64,000 nt of DNA from Allofrancisella inopinata (lineage in GTDB: Bacteria; Pseudomonadota; Gammaproteobacteria; Francisellales; Francisellaceae): contig NZ_CP038241.1 in assembly GCF_012222965.1 (NCBI RefSeq), forward strand, positions 1,054,001 to 1,118,000, written 5' to 3'. The notes under the pieces are model-generated. The model was given only the letters and a program-made list of their open reading frames with translations. It did no database searches and was not told the origin of the DNA. Positions 26,462 to 36,098 of the stretch are shown in pieces; position 1 is the first letter of the stretch; each line of letters begins with the position of its first letter. A program made the position numbers and the translations under genes.

Positions 26462-27274
26462 TTATCTCTCTAATCTTTCAACTAGTTTTTTTGGATAGCT
26501 ATACGGTTTAAGTTTGACGGATTTACGTAGGTTGTTTACTTCTGTAGGTGAAAGTTCTAATGTTTTTCCACGAGACACATATTTCGGCAATATTACATCA
26601 CCAAATCTAACTCGTGTTAATCTACTTACTGTAACACCGACAGCTTCAAACATACGTCTGACTTCTCTGTTTCTTCCTTCAGATAAAGTTACATAATACC
26701 ATAGGTTAGCTCCTTCTCCACCTGAGAATCTAATGCTATTAAATTTAGCTAGACCATCTTCTAGTTGTACACCTTCTTTAAGCTTATTTAATACATCGTC
26801 AGATAGCTGCTGTCCAAACACTCTTACAGCATACTCCCTCTCTATTTCATAAGAAGGATGCATTAAACGATTTGCTAAATCTCCATCTGTCGTAAATAAC
26901 AGCAGACCTGTAGTGTTTATATCTAATCTTCCTATCATTATCCAACGTGATTTAGCTAATTTTGGTAATGAATCAAAAACTGTTTTCCTATCTTTTTCAT
27001 CTTTATTAGTACAAACTTCTCCTTCACGTTTATGATAGATTATTACTCTAGGTCTTGTCATCGGTTGACCGTACAAATGCAAAGCCTTACCATCAAAACT
27101 TATTTTGTCTGTACTTAATGCTTTATCACCTAGTTTAGCAACTTTACCATTTACTTTAACTCTACCTTGCTCTATAAATTCCTCTATTTTTCTTCTAGAA
27201 GCTATACCATATTTAGCAAGTATTTTTTGCAGTCTTTCTTGGTTATTATCATCAAAATTATTACTTTTAATCAT
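26462..27274 (-). CDS. rluB: 23S rRNA pseudouridine synthase B
   Basis: 270 residues. An S4 domain at the start (E-R-L-Q-K-I-L-A-K-Y-G-I-A-S-R-R-K-I) is followed by the RsuA-type catalytic domain with GRLDINTTGLLLFTTDGDLA, whose Asp is the nucleophile, and then E-R-E-Y-A-V-R-V, G-R-N-R-E-V-R-R-M-F and R-L-T-R-V-R-F-G-D. Makes pseudouridine in 23S rRNA (position 2605 in E. coli). The C-terminal tail is short compared with E. coli. The start overlaps the pilF-like stop in a TAATG arrangement. Confidence 0.9.
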   Translation of the reverse strand: MIKSNNFDDNNQERLQKILAKYGIASRRKIEEFIEQGRVKVNGKVAKLGDKALSTDKISFDGKALHLYGQPMTRPRVIIYHKREGEVCTNKDEKDRKTVFDSLPKLAKSRWIMIGRLDINTTGLLLFTTDGDLANRLMHPSYEIEREYAVRVFGQQLSDDVLNKLKEGVQLEDGLAKFNSIRFSGGEGANLWYYVTLSEGRNREVRRMFEAVGVTVSRLTRVRFGDVILPKYVSRGKTLELSPTEVNNLRKSVKLKPYSYPKKLVERLER

Positions 27275-28173
27275 TACTCTATACCACCATCAGAAGCTGA
27301 GAAAAATTGATCTATATCATCATCATTAAAATCTTTTGATGAAAATATTAATCTCACTGTAGCAGCTTCATTTTTATTATTTGCGTATTCTGCTAACTTC
27401 AATCTTAGCTCTAATACACGCTTATTATTAAAAAATTCTTCATTATTCCTCATTTCGTAGATTACTTTGTAACATTCTTTATACTGTCCCTGTTCAAAGT
27501 ACATCTCTGCCAAACGTAATTTAGCACCTAAATAGTTTGCTTTAAATTTGTCAGCTTTTTCCATGAAACTTAGAGCATCTTTTTTCTTATCCTGTTTATA
27601 TAAGCATTCAGAATAAAGGAAAAATGTCTGTGCCATATCATTATTGTCCGACATGTATAATGATTTCTCAAATAACTTTTCTGCTTGTGAAAAATTATCC
27701 TTTATTTGACATAAAAATTGAGCATAGAAATTCATTGCTTCAAAATTTTTAGGTTCATTACTGATAGCCTCTTTATAGTATTTTTCAGCTATAGACTTAG
27801 AACCTATTATTTGATAATAGTAACCTGCTGCATAATCTACTATCGCTAATTTATAACCATGCTGCTTTGCTAGCTGTTGAGCTTTAACCAACTTATCTTT
27901 AGCTCTATCTAAATACCCGTCGTGTGAGTAGATGATAACTAGTTCAGCGTTTAAACTAGTAGCTTTTTTATAATCAGCTTTTTGCTCTGTCGTTTTAGTA
28001 GATATAGTATATTTTGCAACATTGCCTTCTACTACCTGAGGCTCTTCTTTGAAGTTACCCTGAACAGTATTTTGCTGATAACTAGGGTTATTAGGCTGTG
28101 CTTGTGTAGAACATGCTTCTAAAGTACCTAAGAGACCTATTAATAGGCTAATTTTCTTTAAATTAGCTTGCAT
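27274..28173 (-). CDS. pilF: TPR lipoprotein, PilF/PilW type (type IV pilus assembly)
   Basis: 299 residues. A lipoprotein signal with lipobox L-E-A-C (Cys21) is followed by a low-complexity stretch and then about five TPR units (Y-K-K-A-T-S-L-N-A-E-L, Y-Y-K-E-A-I-S-N-E-P-K-N-F-E-A, and so on). The family tethers and assembles the PilQ secretin at the outer membrane. The position next to rlmN is the common one in gammaproteobacteria. It starts two bases after the rlmN stop and overlaps rluB by one base. Confidence 0.85.
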   Translation of the reverse strand: MQANLKKISLLIGLLGTLEACSTQAQPNNPSYQQNTVQGNFKEEPQVVEGNVAKYTISTKTTEQKADYKKATSLNAELVIIYSHDGYLDRAKDKLVKAQQLAKQHGYKLAIVDYAAGYYYQIIGSKSIAEKYYKEAISNEPKNFEAMNFYAQFLCQIKDNFSQAEKLFEKSLYMSDNNDMAQTFFLYSECLYKQDKKKDALSFMEKADKFKANYLGAKLRLAEMYFEQGQYKECYKVIYEMRNNEEFFNNKRVLELRLKLAEYANNKNEAATVRLIFSSKDFNDDDIDQFFSASDGGIE

Positions 28174-28175
28174 TG

Positions 28176-29279
28176 CTATCTCCTATTTTTTTTTAAATAT
28201 CGCTCTTTTCTTCTAGTTTTATCTATAACATCCCCAGCAAGTTGGCCACATGCAGCATCTATATCATCACCTCGTGTTTTACGGATTGTAGTTACAAAAC
28301 CATTTTGCTGTAAAAATTCTTTAAACTTATGAATTCTATTATTACTAGGCTTTTTATAAATAGTTCCTGGATATGGATTAAATGGGATTAAATTTATTTT
28401 AGCTGGAACTTCTCGAGATTTTAATAGTTCCACCAGCTCTTGGGCATCATCTAAATTATCATTGATTTCATTCATTAAGGTATATTCAAAAGTTATTTGC
28501 TTATGAGGACCTTTTTCAGCATATAATTTACAAGCTTGCAATAATTCATCGATATCATATTTTTTATTTATAGGTACAATTTCATTACGTAAATTATTAT
28601 TTGAAGCATGTAAAGAAACTGCCAATGACACCCCTGATTGCTCTAGTAAATCATATATCCTAGGAACAACCCCTGAAGTACTAAGAGTAACTTTTCGTTT
28701 CGATAAACCATAAGCTAAGTCGTCCATCATAATATCCATAGCTGGTACGACGTTCTCAAAATTCATCAATGGCTCACCCATACCCATCATTACAATGTTT
28801 GTAACTGTAAAATCATGTTCACCATTGTTTTTGGATAAAGTTCTAGCAGCTATCCAAAGTTGAGCTATTATTTCCGCTACTGTCAAGTTTCTGTTAAAGC
28901 CTTGCTTACCAGTAGAACAAAAACTACAATTTAAAGTACAACCAACTTGTGATGATACGCAAAGAGTCCCCCTGCCTTCTTCTGGTATAAATACAGTTTC
29001 GATTGCACTACCACCAACATCTATTAACCACTTATGTGTACCATCTTTGGAAGCTTTACTAAAAACCACTTTAGGTACTGTCACATGTGATAAATCTTTT
29101 AGCTTACTTCGTAAGCCTTTACCTAAATCTGTCATAGCATCAAAATCTATGACTCCTTTTTTATGCATCCATTTAAAAACTTGTCTAGCATGAAACTTTT
29201 TTTCGCCTATTGATATGAAAAAATCCTCAATAGACTTTTGATTTAAACCCAGTAAATTAATTTTAGTATCTTGTTGCAT
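28176..29279 (-). CDS. rlmN: Dual-specificity 23S rRNA/tRNA methyltransferase, radical SAM
   Basis: 367 residues. The [4Fe-4S] motif is C-T-L-N-C-S-F-C (Cys-x3-Cys-x2-Cys). Also seen are G-T-L-C-V-S-S-Q-V-G-C, MGMGEPLMNFENV, S-L-H-A-S-N-N, and the C-terminal T-I-R-K-T-R-G-D-D-I-D-A-A-C-G-Q-L-A-G whose Cys forms the covalent RNA adduct. Methylates A2503 of 23S rRNA and A37 of some tRNAs. In an operon with dnaB upstream and pilF downstream. Confidence 0.96.
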   Translation of the reverse strand: MQQDTKINLLGLNQKSIEDFFISIGEKKFHARQVFKWMHKKGVIDFDAMTDLGKGLRSKLKDLSHVTVPKVVFSKASKDGTHKWLIDVGGSAIETVFIPEEGRGTLCVSSQVGCTLNCSFCSTGKQGFNRNLTVAEIIAQLWIAARTLSKNNGEHDFTVTNIVMMGMGEPLMNFENVVPAMDIMMDDLAYGLSKRKVTLSTSGVVPRIYDLLEQSGVSLAVSLHASNNNLRNEIVPINKKYDIDELLQACKLYAEKGPHKQITFEYTLMNEINDNLDDAQELVELLKSREVPAKINLIPFNPYPGTIYKKPSNNRIHKFKEFLQQNGFVTTIRKTRGDDIDAACGQLAGDVIDKTRRKERYLKKNRR

Positions 29280-29315
29280 AAAAGTTCTCTTTGGATAATT
29301 TCTTATAATATGAAT

Positions 29316-30710
29316 CTATTCACTATATCCCATATCACCCGGCACAATATAGTCATTTTCATTGGTTAAATTTGTAAAACTAGCATACTGCCCATCAAAA
29401 CGTACATGTACAGTTCCTATAGGACCATTACGTTGCTTACCTATTATTATTTCACCGATATTTTTATTCTCTTCTTTATCTTTATTATAAACTTCATCAC
29501 GATAAATAAACATTATCAAATCAGCATCTTGCTCAATAGCTCCAGACTCTCTTAAATCCGACATCATTGGCCGCTTATCTTTACGATCATCCACCCCTCT
29601 ATTTAGCTGTGATAACGCCACCACTGGGATATCTAACTCTTTAGCTAAAGCCTTTAATGAACGAGAAATCTCAGATACTTCTAAAGTTCTATTTGTTTCA
29701 TAACCAGGAATTTTCATTAACTGTAAATAGTCTATCAAAATCATAGATAGACCGCCGTGCTCATTATACAATCTACGAGCTCGTGAACGCATTTCTGCTG
29801 GAGTCAATGTTGAAGTGTCATCTATGTACAAGGGCATTTCACTTAGATTTTTCATAGCTGTAGTAATCTTAACCCAATGAGCGTCATTTAACCTATTGCA
29901 TTCTTTAAGTAAATTCATCTCAACACGAGCTTGACTAGCTAACATTCTTGTAACTATATCTTCTGCTGGCATTTCTAAACTAAATACTAAAACTGGTTTT
30001 TGGGCAGCTTTAGCAATGTTTTGAGCTATATTTATACCTAAAACTGTTTTACCCATAGATGGTCGAGCAGCTATAATTCCTAAATTAGCTCGTTGCAACC
30101 CTGAAGTCATTTTATCTAAATCTATAAACCCTGTAGAAGCTCCTGTTAAACCCGTGCCAGAATCAACTATTGCACTCATTCTATCAACAAGCTTTGGTAT
30201 CACATCTTTGATAGATTCAGGGCCTTTTGTTAAGATGTCTCTTTCTTTTGCAACATCTAAAATTCTACTTTCAGCATAATCAATCACTTCGTCAGGATTT
30301 TTTGACTCTGCAGAATATATTTTTTGAATAATATCATTAACACTATTTTGTAAACTTCTCAATTTAGCTTTATCTTTAACGATATTAGCATAGGTTTTGA
30401 TATTAGAAATAGAAGGTGTATTTGTTGCCAAATCAATAATATAGCTTTCACCACCTGCTTCATCAAGTAATCCTGCTGTTGCTAAGTATTCACTTACTAT
30501 CAACACGTCAAAAGGTATGTTTGATTGATTAAGAGTGTTTAACTGACTATAGATAATTTTATGTCTTCTATCAAAAAAATCTTCTATTAAAAGTAAATCT
30601 TCTACTAGTTCAATATTTTGGTTATATAACAATATATTTCCCAATATAGCTCGCTCAGCTTCTAAGGAATATGTTGTCTCTGCTGGCTTAAATTGATTAG
30701 TCATAGGCAT
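29316..30710 (-). CDS. dnaB: Replicative DNA helicase
   Basis: 464 residues, the full length of the family. An N-terminal helical domain (S-L-E-A-E-R-A-I-L-G) is joined by a linker to a RecA-like motor with Walker A as A-A-R-P-S-M-G-K-T, L-E-M-P-A-E-D-I in the next motif, Walker B M-I-L-I-D-Y-L-Q-L, and S-Q-L-N-R-G-V-D-D-R and the GAIEQDADLIMF block. Unwinds DNA at the fork as a hexamer. First gene of the six-gene run to rimI, behind a terminator that ends the ribosomal operon. Confidence 0.97.
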   Translation of the reverse strand: MPMTNQFKPAETTYSLEAERAILGNILLYNQNIELVEDLLLIEDFFDRRHKIIYSQLNTLNQSNIPFDVLIVSEYLATAGLLDEAGGESYIIDLATNTPSISNIKTYANIVKDKAKLRSLQNSVNDIIQKIYSAESKNPDEVIDYAESRILDVAKERDILTKGPESIKDVIPKLVDRMSAIVDSGTGLTGASTGFIDLDKMTSGLQRANLGIIAARPSMGKTVLGINIAQNIAKAAQKPVLVFSLEMPAEDIVTRMLASQARVEMNLLKECNRLNDAHWVKITTAMKNLSEMPLYIDDTSTLTPAEMRSRARRLYNEHGGLSMILIDYLQLMKIPGYETNRTLEVSEISRSLKALAKELDIPVVALSQLNRGVDDRKDKRPMMSDLRESGAIEQDADLIMFIYRDEVYNKDKEENKNIGEIIIGKQRNGPIGTVHVRFDGQYASFTNLTNENDYIVPGDMGYSE

Positions 30711-30734
30711 AATAAAAAACCTTTTTCATAAATA

Positions 30735-30762
30735 CAAAAAAACCATGCTTAACACATGGTTT
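30735..30762 (-). terminator. Rho-independent terminator after rplI
   Basis: Read on the minus strand, AAACCATG, a seven-base loop and CATGGTTT form a perfect 8-bp stem that runs straight into a T run (30735-30742 in complement). It lies 51 bases past the rplI stop and 25 bases before the dnaB start. Confidence 0.85.
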
Positions 30763-30812
30763 CATATTTATAACCAGATTTAAAAATGTGTTAATTAGCT
30801 AATATTATAAAA

Positions 30813-31268
30813 CTAACTTTCAGAAGCTACAACATTTACTTTTATATCAGCATCAACATCTGTATACACATGAATTGTAAGGTCAAATTCACCAATAGCT
30901 CTAATAACCCCTTCAGGCATACGAACTTGGCTTTTTTCAATCTCTTTACCAGTTGCTTGAGACACTGCTTTTGCAACTTCAGCAGTACCAACTGAACCAA
31001 ATAGTTTACCACCTTCACCTGCTTTAGCTGCTATAGTGAATTTTTTATCCTTTATAGCTTCAGCAGTAACTACCGCTGCTTCATATCTAGCTTTTTCTGC
31101 TTTCTCAAGTTCAGCCTTTTGAGCCTCAAACGTTTCTATATTAGCTTTAGTTGCTTGCACAGCTTTCCCAAAAGGGATAAGAAAGTTTCTTGCATAACCT
31201 GGCTTTACATTTACGATATCACCTAATACACCTAGGTTTTCCACTTTTTCTTTTAAAATAACTTGCAT
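30813..31268 (-). CDS. rplI: 50S ribosomal protein L9
   Basis: 151 residues. Standard start [17 protein letters not shown] with [12 protein letters not shown], a long central helix rich in Glu, Ala and Lys, then K-L-F-G-S-V-G-T and the C-terminal domain. Binds 23S rRNA. Last gene of rpsF-rpsR-rplI. Confidence 0.98.
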   Translation of the reverse strand: MQVILKEKVENLGVLGDIVNVKPGYARNFLIPFGKAVQATKANIETFEAQKAELEKAEKARYEAAVVTAEAIKDKKFTIAAKAGEGGKLFGSVGTAEVAKAVSQATGKEIEKSQVRMPEGVIRAIGEFDLTIHVYTDVDADIKVNVVASES

Positions 31269-31285
31269 TGTATCAATCCCCAGTA

Positions 31286-31504
31286 CTAGTTAAAATGACG
31301 ATCACAGTATGGTAACAAAGCTAAAAATCTAGCTCTCTTTATAGCTGTAGATAATTGTCTTTGATACTTAGCTGATGTACCAGTCACACGACTTGGAACT
31401 ATTTTTCCAGTTTCTGTTATATAAGCTTTTAGCTTATTTACATCTTTATAGTCAATTTCTTTAACGCCATCTACTTTGAAACGGCAAACTTTACGACGAC
31501 TCAT
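31286..31504 (-). CDS. rpsR: 30S ribosomal protein S18
   Basis: 72 residues: V-D-Y-K-D-V-type segment (here I-D-Y-K-D-V-N-K-L), [11 protein letters not shown], and the terminal [13 protein letters not shown]. Partner of S6 on the platform of the small subunit; target of RimI. It lies 17 bases upstream of rplI. Confidence 0.98.
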   Translation of the reverse strand: MSRRKVCRFKVDGVKEIDYKDVNKLKAYITETGKIVPSRVTGTSAKYQRQLSTAIKRARFLALLPYCDRHFN

Positions 31505-31528
31505 TTTTAAATACCTCTATAAACTTAT

Positions 31529-31864
31529 TTAAATTACTTCTTTTTCACTAGTTTGCATCATAACTGATGACTCTGTAACAGCTTCTTTTTTTGATATAAC
31601 TAGACGGCGTAATATAGCATCGTTGTATCTTAAATTTTCTTGAAGCTTATCTAGAGATTCAGTTCCACACTCTATATTAAATAGTATGTAATGTGCTTTA
31701 TGAAGTTTCTCTATAGGGTAAGCTAATTGACGACGTCCCCAGTCTTCAAATCTATGAATTTTACCGCCTTTTTCTTCGATGATACTACGGTACTTATCAA
31801 GCATAGTTTGTAACTGATCAGATTGATCAGGGTGTATCATTAATACGATTTCATAATGTTTCAT
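31529..31864 (-). CDS. rpsF: 30S ribosomal protein S6
   Basis: 111 residues from the ATG at 31864. This start is preferred over one nine codons upstream because TAAGGAG sits about nine bases before it and the protein then starts [14 protein letters not shown], as S6 should. Also seen: [12 protein letters not shown] and H-Y-I-L-F-N-I-E. First gene of the ribosomal operon. Confidence 0.97.
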   Translation of the reverse strand: MKHYEIVLMIHPDQSDQLQTMLDKYRSIIEEKGGKIHRFEDWGRRQLAYPIEKLHKAHYILFNIECGTESLDKLQENLRYNDAILRRLVISKKEAVTESSVMMQTSEKEVI

Positions 31865-32126
31865 TTTTATAAACTCCTTACGGTTTATCATTAATTTTTT
31901 CTACACTGATAAGCTACACAAATTAATTTAATGTAGCAAAGAGCAAACCATATTGTACTAATTATAGGTGCTGATATCAACTTGTTTTAATCATAAAAAA
32001 ACCTAGCTAAAATAAAAGGCTATTTTTGTAAGCAATTTTATTTCCTAATGGTAAAATTAAACACATCAAATTTAGCTTTACTTTTATTTGGTAGCGAATA
32101 AAAGTTTCATCACAAGAGGTGCCCTT

Positions 32127-33053
32127 ATGCAAGATAAAATCACAAAATTTGAAAACTTTCTAATACAACTTCAAAAAAACATTACTAGTGCTTTAGAAAG
32201 CTGTGAAACTAATAATCAAAAGTTTATTAGTGATAAATGGCAAAAACCAGATACTCCTGAACAAAAACTTAAAGGTTATGGTAACTCTATGATTATCGAA
32301 GGTGGTGAGATTCTTGAAAAAGGAGTTGTTGCTTTTTCAAAAGTACATGGTGAAGCTCTACCCTCCTCTGCAACAGAGAAACGTAAAGATTTAGCAGGTA
32401 AATCTTTTATTGCTACAGGAGTATCTTTAGTAATCCATCCACGCAATCCTTTTGTGCCAACCTCTCACGCTAACTTTAGACTATTTATTGCTGGAGCTGA
32501 TACAAATAATCCAATTTGGTGGTTTGGTGGTGGATTTGACCTTACACCGTATTATCCATTTGAAGAAGATGCTATCTACTGGCATCAAACTGCTAAAGAT
32601 GTTTGCGACAAACACAATAAAAACTATTATCCCAAATTTAAAAAATGGTGTGACGAATACTTTTACCTAAAGCACCGTGATGAGTGCCGCGGTGTGGGTG
32701 GTTTATTTTTTGATGACTTAAATGAAAAATCTTTTGAAAAATGTTATGATTTTGTTACTGAGTGTGCAAATGCTTATATAAAAGCATATATCCCTATTGT
32801 AGAAAAAAGGAAAAATATACCGTATTCACAGCAACACAAAGATTTTCAACTCTACCGCCGTGGTAGATACGTAGAATTTAACCTAGTTTTGGATAGAGGA
32901 ACTATTTTTGGTTTACAAAGTGGTGGTAGAACAGAATCTATACTATCATCTCTGCCTCCAATGGCATCCTGGAAATACAATTGGCATCCAGAAGAAGACT
33001 CTGAAGAGGCTAAAATTTACGAGTATATTAAACCAAGAGATTGGATAAAATAG
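32127..33053 (+). CDS. hemF: Oxygen-dependent coproporphyrinogen III oxidase
   Basis: 308 residues from the ATG at 32127, which has AGAGG seven bases upstream; a TTG at 32088 would add 13 poorly fitting residues. Heme pathway step from coproporphyrinogen III to protoporphyrinogen IX using oxygen. Seen: [50 protein letters not shown], and S-L-P-P-M-A-S-W. Full length. Confidence 0.97.
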   Translation: MQDKITKFENFLIQLQKNITSALESCETNNQKFISDKWQKPDTPEQKLKGYGNSMIIEGGEILEKGVVAFSKVHGEALPSSATEKRKDLAGKSFIATGVSLVIHPRNPFVPTSHANFRLFIAGADTNNPIWWFGGGFDLTPYYPFEEDAIYWHQTAKDVCDKHNKNYYPKFKKWCDEYFYLKHRDECRGVGGLFFDDLNEKSFEKCYDFVTECANAYIKAYIPIVEKRKNIPYSQQHKDFQLYRRGRYVEFNLVLDRGTIFGLQSGGRTESILSSLPPMASWKYNWHPEEDSEEAKIYEYIKPRDWIK

Positions 33054-33146
33054 AATCTTAATAAATTCAATTTATATCCATCTATTTATAAGAATAATTC
33101 ATGTGCTAAAATAATCATTAGTTTTAAAAAACTTTTATGTATCTTT

Positions 33147-34199
33147 ATGAAAATAAATTTTTGTGCAGGCCCTGCTGTGATACCAACTTGTATCATTGAA
33201 AAATTACAAAAAATGATGACTAATTATAAAAATACTGGTGTCTCATTATTATCTATTTCCCATCGTGATAAAGCTTTTGAAGAGGTTCACGATTCAATAC
33301 AAACTAAACTTAAGTATTTATTAAATATCCCAGATGATTACTCTATATTACTTATGCAAGCAGGAGCAACAGCTCAATTTGCTGCTATACCTATGAATCT
33401 GTCAGATAAGTACAATAAAGCCCTTTATGTCTGTAGTGGTCAGTGGTCAGAAAAAGCAGCTAAAGAAGCTAAAAAATTTATAAATGTGGAATCTGTCACA
33501 TATGGTGATAGCATAGCTGAAACTTTCGTTTCTAATATGTATGATTATGTTTATTATACAGACAACGAAACCGTAGATGGCTTTCAAATAAACCAACTAG
33601 CTAAATCTTGTAACACTGAGCTAGTATGTGACATGTCTTCAAGTTTTTTATCAAAACCTATTAATATTAGAGACTATGGATTAATTTATGCTGGAGCACA
33701 AAAAAACGCTGGAATTCCTGGCCTTACTATAGTTATAGTACAAAATTCTTTAATTAAAAAGAAAGAAAATATACCTATAGTATTTGACTATGATACTACT
33801 AAAAAATCTAACTCCCTCTATAACACCCCTTCTGTAATTTCATGGGTTACTTTTGAGCTAATGTTAGAGTATTTGATAGATAAATTTCAAGATTTGAATG
33901 AAGTAGAGAAATTCAATCATACCAAAGCAAAAATTTTATATTCAACAATTGATAACTCTAAGATCTATAAAAATGACATAAAACCAATATATAGATCAAA
34001 CATGAACATAATATTCCAGTTACCAACACAGGAATTGACTAAAAAATTCCTTCTAGATGCAAGTAATAAAGGATTTTATGGTTTAGAAGGTCATCGTCTT
34101 GTAGGTGGTTGTAGAGCTAGCTTATATAATGCAGTATCTTTAGAAGATGTAAAAGCATTGGCTAAATTTATGCAGGAGTTTGAAAATGAACAACTCTAA
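33147..34199 (+). CDS. serC: Phosphoserine aminotransferase
   Basis: 350 residues, PLP-dependent. Seen: N-F-C-A-G-P-A-V-I-P, S-H-R-D-K-A-F-E, L-L-M-Q-A-G-A-T-A-Q-F, D-M-S-S-S-F-L-S-K-P, the PLP lysine in Y-A-G-A-Q-K-N-A-G, Y-N-T-P, and G-L-E-G-H-R-L-V-G-G-C-R-A-S at the end. Works in serine and pyridoxal phosphate synthesis. The last 14 bases overlap cmk. Confidence 0.95.
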   Translation: MKINFCAGPAVIPTCIIEKLQKMMTNYKNTGVSLLSISHRDKAFEEVHDSIQTKLKYLLNIPDDYSILLMQAGATAQFAAIPMNLSDKYNKALYVCSGQWSEKAAKEAKKFINVESVTYGDSIAETFVSNMYDYVYYTDNETVDGFQINQLAKSCNTELVCDMSSSFLSKPINIRDYGLIYAGAQKNAGIPGLTIVIVQNSLIKKKENIPIVFDYDTTKKSNSLYNTPSVISWVTFELMLEYLIDKFQDLNEVEKFNHTKAKILYSTIDNSKIYKNDIKPIYRSNMNIIFQLPTQELTKKFLLDASNKGFYGLEGHRLVGGCRASLYNAVSLEDVKALAKFMQEFENEQL

Positions 34200-34860
34200 A
34201 ATTATCACCATCGATGGTCCTAGTGGAGTTGGCAAAGGCACTTTAGCTAAAGCTTTAGCGAAACATTTAAACTATAAACTTTTAGATAGTGGTGCAATTT
34301 ATAGACTAGCAGCGTTGCATTGTTTTAATAACAATACAGATTCAACTAGTGAAGCAAACGTTTGTAAGACTCTTGACAATTTAGATATTAGATTTGAAAT
34401 AGACAACGATTCTAACTCGATAAAAATTATTCTAGCTGGTGATGATGTTTCTAAAGAAATCCGTACAGAGCAAATAGGTATGTTTGCTTCAAAGATAGCT
34501 GCATACCCAAGTGTAAGAAAGGTTTTATTAAATAAACAGCGTGATTTTGCTACTGAACAAGGATTAGTAGCTGACGGCAGAGACATGGGAACAGTAGTCT
34601 TTCCTAGTGCAAAATACAAATTTTTTCTAGATGCTGACTCACAAGTAAGAGCTACAAGAAGATTTACTGAGTTAGAAGAAAAAAATCAACATCCTAATTT
34701 TGAAACTATCTTAGCAGATATTGAAAAAAGAGACTTTCAAGATAGAAATCGCAAAATTGCTCCTCTAAAACCAGCTACTGATGCTATAATTATTGACACT
34801 TCTAATTTATCTATTGAGAAAGTTTTTAATAAAGTCTTAGATAAGGTAGAAAATAATTAA
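34186..34860 (+). CDS. cmk: Cytidylate kinase
   Basis: 224 residues from the ATG at 34186 (AGGAG at 34174-34178). Phosphorylates CMP and dCMP. Seen: the P-loop I-D-G-P-S-G-V-G-K-G-T-L-A, L-D-S-G-A-I-Y-R, A-D-G-R-D-M-G-T-V-V-F-P, and the lid R-R-F-T-E-L-E-E-K. Overlaps serC, so translation is coupled. The stop overlaps that of the convergent SDR-like gene. Confidence 0.96.
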   Translation: MNNSKIITIDGPSGVGKGTLAKALAKHLNYKLLDSGAIYRLAALHCFNNNTDSTSEANVCKTLDNLDIRFEIDNDSNSIKIILAGDDVSKEIRTEQIGMFASKIAAYPSVRKVLLNKQRDFATEQGLVADGRDMGTVVFPSAKYKFFLDADSQVRATRRFTELEEKNQHPNFETILADIEKRDFQDRNRKIAPLKPATDAIIIDTSNLSIEKVFNKVLDKVENN

Positions 34861-35471
34861 AAACCGACTTTTATAACTTCACCATTAGCAATACCAGCAA
34901 CAGATTTTAGATAAGCATTTGCTACATCACTAGCTTTAACAGGTTTAAACCCAACAAAAAATGGTGCATATTTTTCTAAAGCTTCCTCAACAACAGTAGG
35001 ACTAACAATGTTTATACGGAAATCTGTATACTCAAATGAAGCTGCCTTAATAAACCCTTCTAGAGCAGAATTTATAGTTGCAGCTATAGTACCTTTAGCT
35101 ATTGGTTGCACGTTTAATATTCCTGAGGTAAGTGTAAAAGATCCTCCTTTTGAAATATATCTTGCACTAATTTGGACTAAATTTATCTGGCCTAAAAGCT
35201 TGTTAGATAGACTCAAATCCCAATCTTCTTGCTCTATATGACGTACGTCCTTAAACGCAACTTTGCCTGTAGTTGATACAAGCGCATCAAAGCTTCCTAT
35301 CTGCTCAAATAATGTGCAAATGGAGTTTGTATCTTGTATATCAACTTTGTAGTCAGTACCCTTTCCAGAGAAACTGACAGAAATAACATCAAAGCCAGCT
35401 TCAACCAAAGTTTTATACGTTGCTGAGCCTATCACTCCTGTAGCACCGATTAGTACAACTTTTTTAGCCAT
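34857..35471 (-). CDS. Short-chain dehydrogenase-like protein lacking the Tyr/Lys pair
   Basis: 204 residues. NAD(P)-binding start V-V-L-I-G-A-T-G-V-I-G-S-A, an Asp acidic strand, S-T-T-G in the N-A-G position, and a serine in T-L-T-S-G. Where the usual Tyr-x3-Lys should be, the sequence reads A-A-T-I-N-S-A-L-E-G-F, so both catalytic residues appear replaced. A relative of short atypical SDRs that may bind cofactor without standard chemistry. It follows the peroxiredoxin gene by three bases, probably one transcript. Confidence 0.82.
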   Translation of the reverse strand: MAKKVVLIGATGVIGSATYKTLVEAGFDVISVSFSGKGTDYKVDIQDTNSICTLFEQIGSFDALVSTTGKVAFKDVRHIEQEDWDLSLSNKLLGQINLVQISARYISKGGSFTLTSGILNVQPIAKGTIAATINSALEGFIKAASFEYTDFRINIVSPTVVEEALEKYAPFFVGFKPVKASDVANAYLKSVAGIANGEVIKVGF

Positions 35472-35474
35472 AAA

Positions 35475-35999
35475 TTACTTAGACTCTAAATATTTTAGTA
35501 AATTCTCTGGAGAAGTCTCACCATATGGATCATCTTCTGAATTATTGCATTTCCCCGGTTCTACAAAAAATTTCTCAATTTCACCATTATTTACTACCAT
35601 AGCATACCTCCATGATCTTTTACCAAAACCAAGGTTTTCTTTATCTACAAGCATATCTAAAGCTGCAGTGAACTCACCATTTCCATCAGGAATTGGTTTA
35701 ATATTTTTAATCTTTTGGAACTCAACCCATTTATTCATTACGAAAGAATCATTTACAGATAAAACATAAATTTCATCGATTCCAAGCTGTTTAAATTTAT
35801 CAAAGTTGTTTTCAAAACCTGGTAATTGATATGTAGAACAAGTTGGTGTGAATGCTCCAGGAAGCGAAAACACAATCACTCTTTTGTTATTAAAAATCTC
35901 TGAAGTAGTTAAATCTTGCCATCTAAATGGGTTTGAACCACCTACACTTTCATCTCTAACTCTTGTTTTAAATGTTACGTTAGGTACTTGTTTTATCAT
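35475..35999 (-). CDS. Peroxiredoxin, Prx5 type
   Basis: 174 residues. The peroxidatic Cys lies in F-S-L-P-G-A-F-T-P-T-C-S, the Prx5-type motif. Also seen: P-G-F-E, V-L-S-V-N-D-S-F-V-M-N-K-W, G-K-R-S-W-R-Y-A-M-V-V, and I-E-K-F-F-V-E-P-G. Reduces peroxides, probably with glutathione or a thioredoxin-like donor. Divergent from the OxyR-like regulator across about 100 bases, which suggests that OxyR controls it. Confidence 0.92.
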   Translation of the reverse strand: MIKQVPNVTFKTRVRDESVGGSNPFRWQDLTTSEIFNNKRVIVFSLPGAFTPTCSTYQLPGFENNFDKFKQLGIDEIYVLSVNDSFVMNKWVEFQKIKNIKPIPDGNGEFTAALDMLVDKENLGFGKRSWRYAMVVNNGEIEKFFVEPGKCNNSEDDPYGETSPENLLKYLESK

Positions 36000-36098
36000 T
36001 TTCCTTCTCCTAATGTTGTTAGATACAAGGTTTATTGTATTACAAATACGCTAGTTGTAAAATATATAAAAGTTATGTTTGTAATAAGATTTGCTTAT

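Noticed and set aside
30735-31268. Riboswitch or leader in the ribosomal operon
   Set aside because: Only the terminator hairpin is supported; no further conserved structure was seen.
35988-36098. N-terminal extension of the OxyR-like protein
   Set aside because: The added 37 residues do not resemble any LysR N-terminus; the ATG at 36099 gives the standard start.
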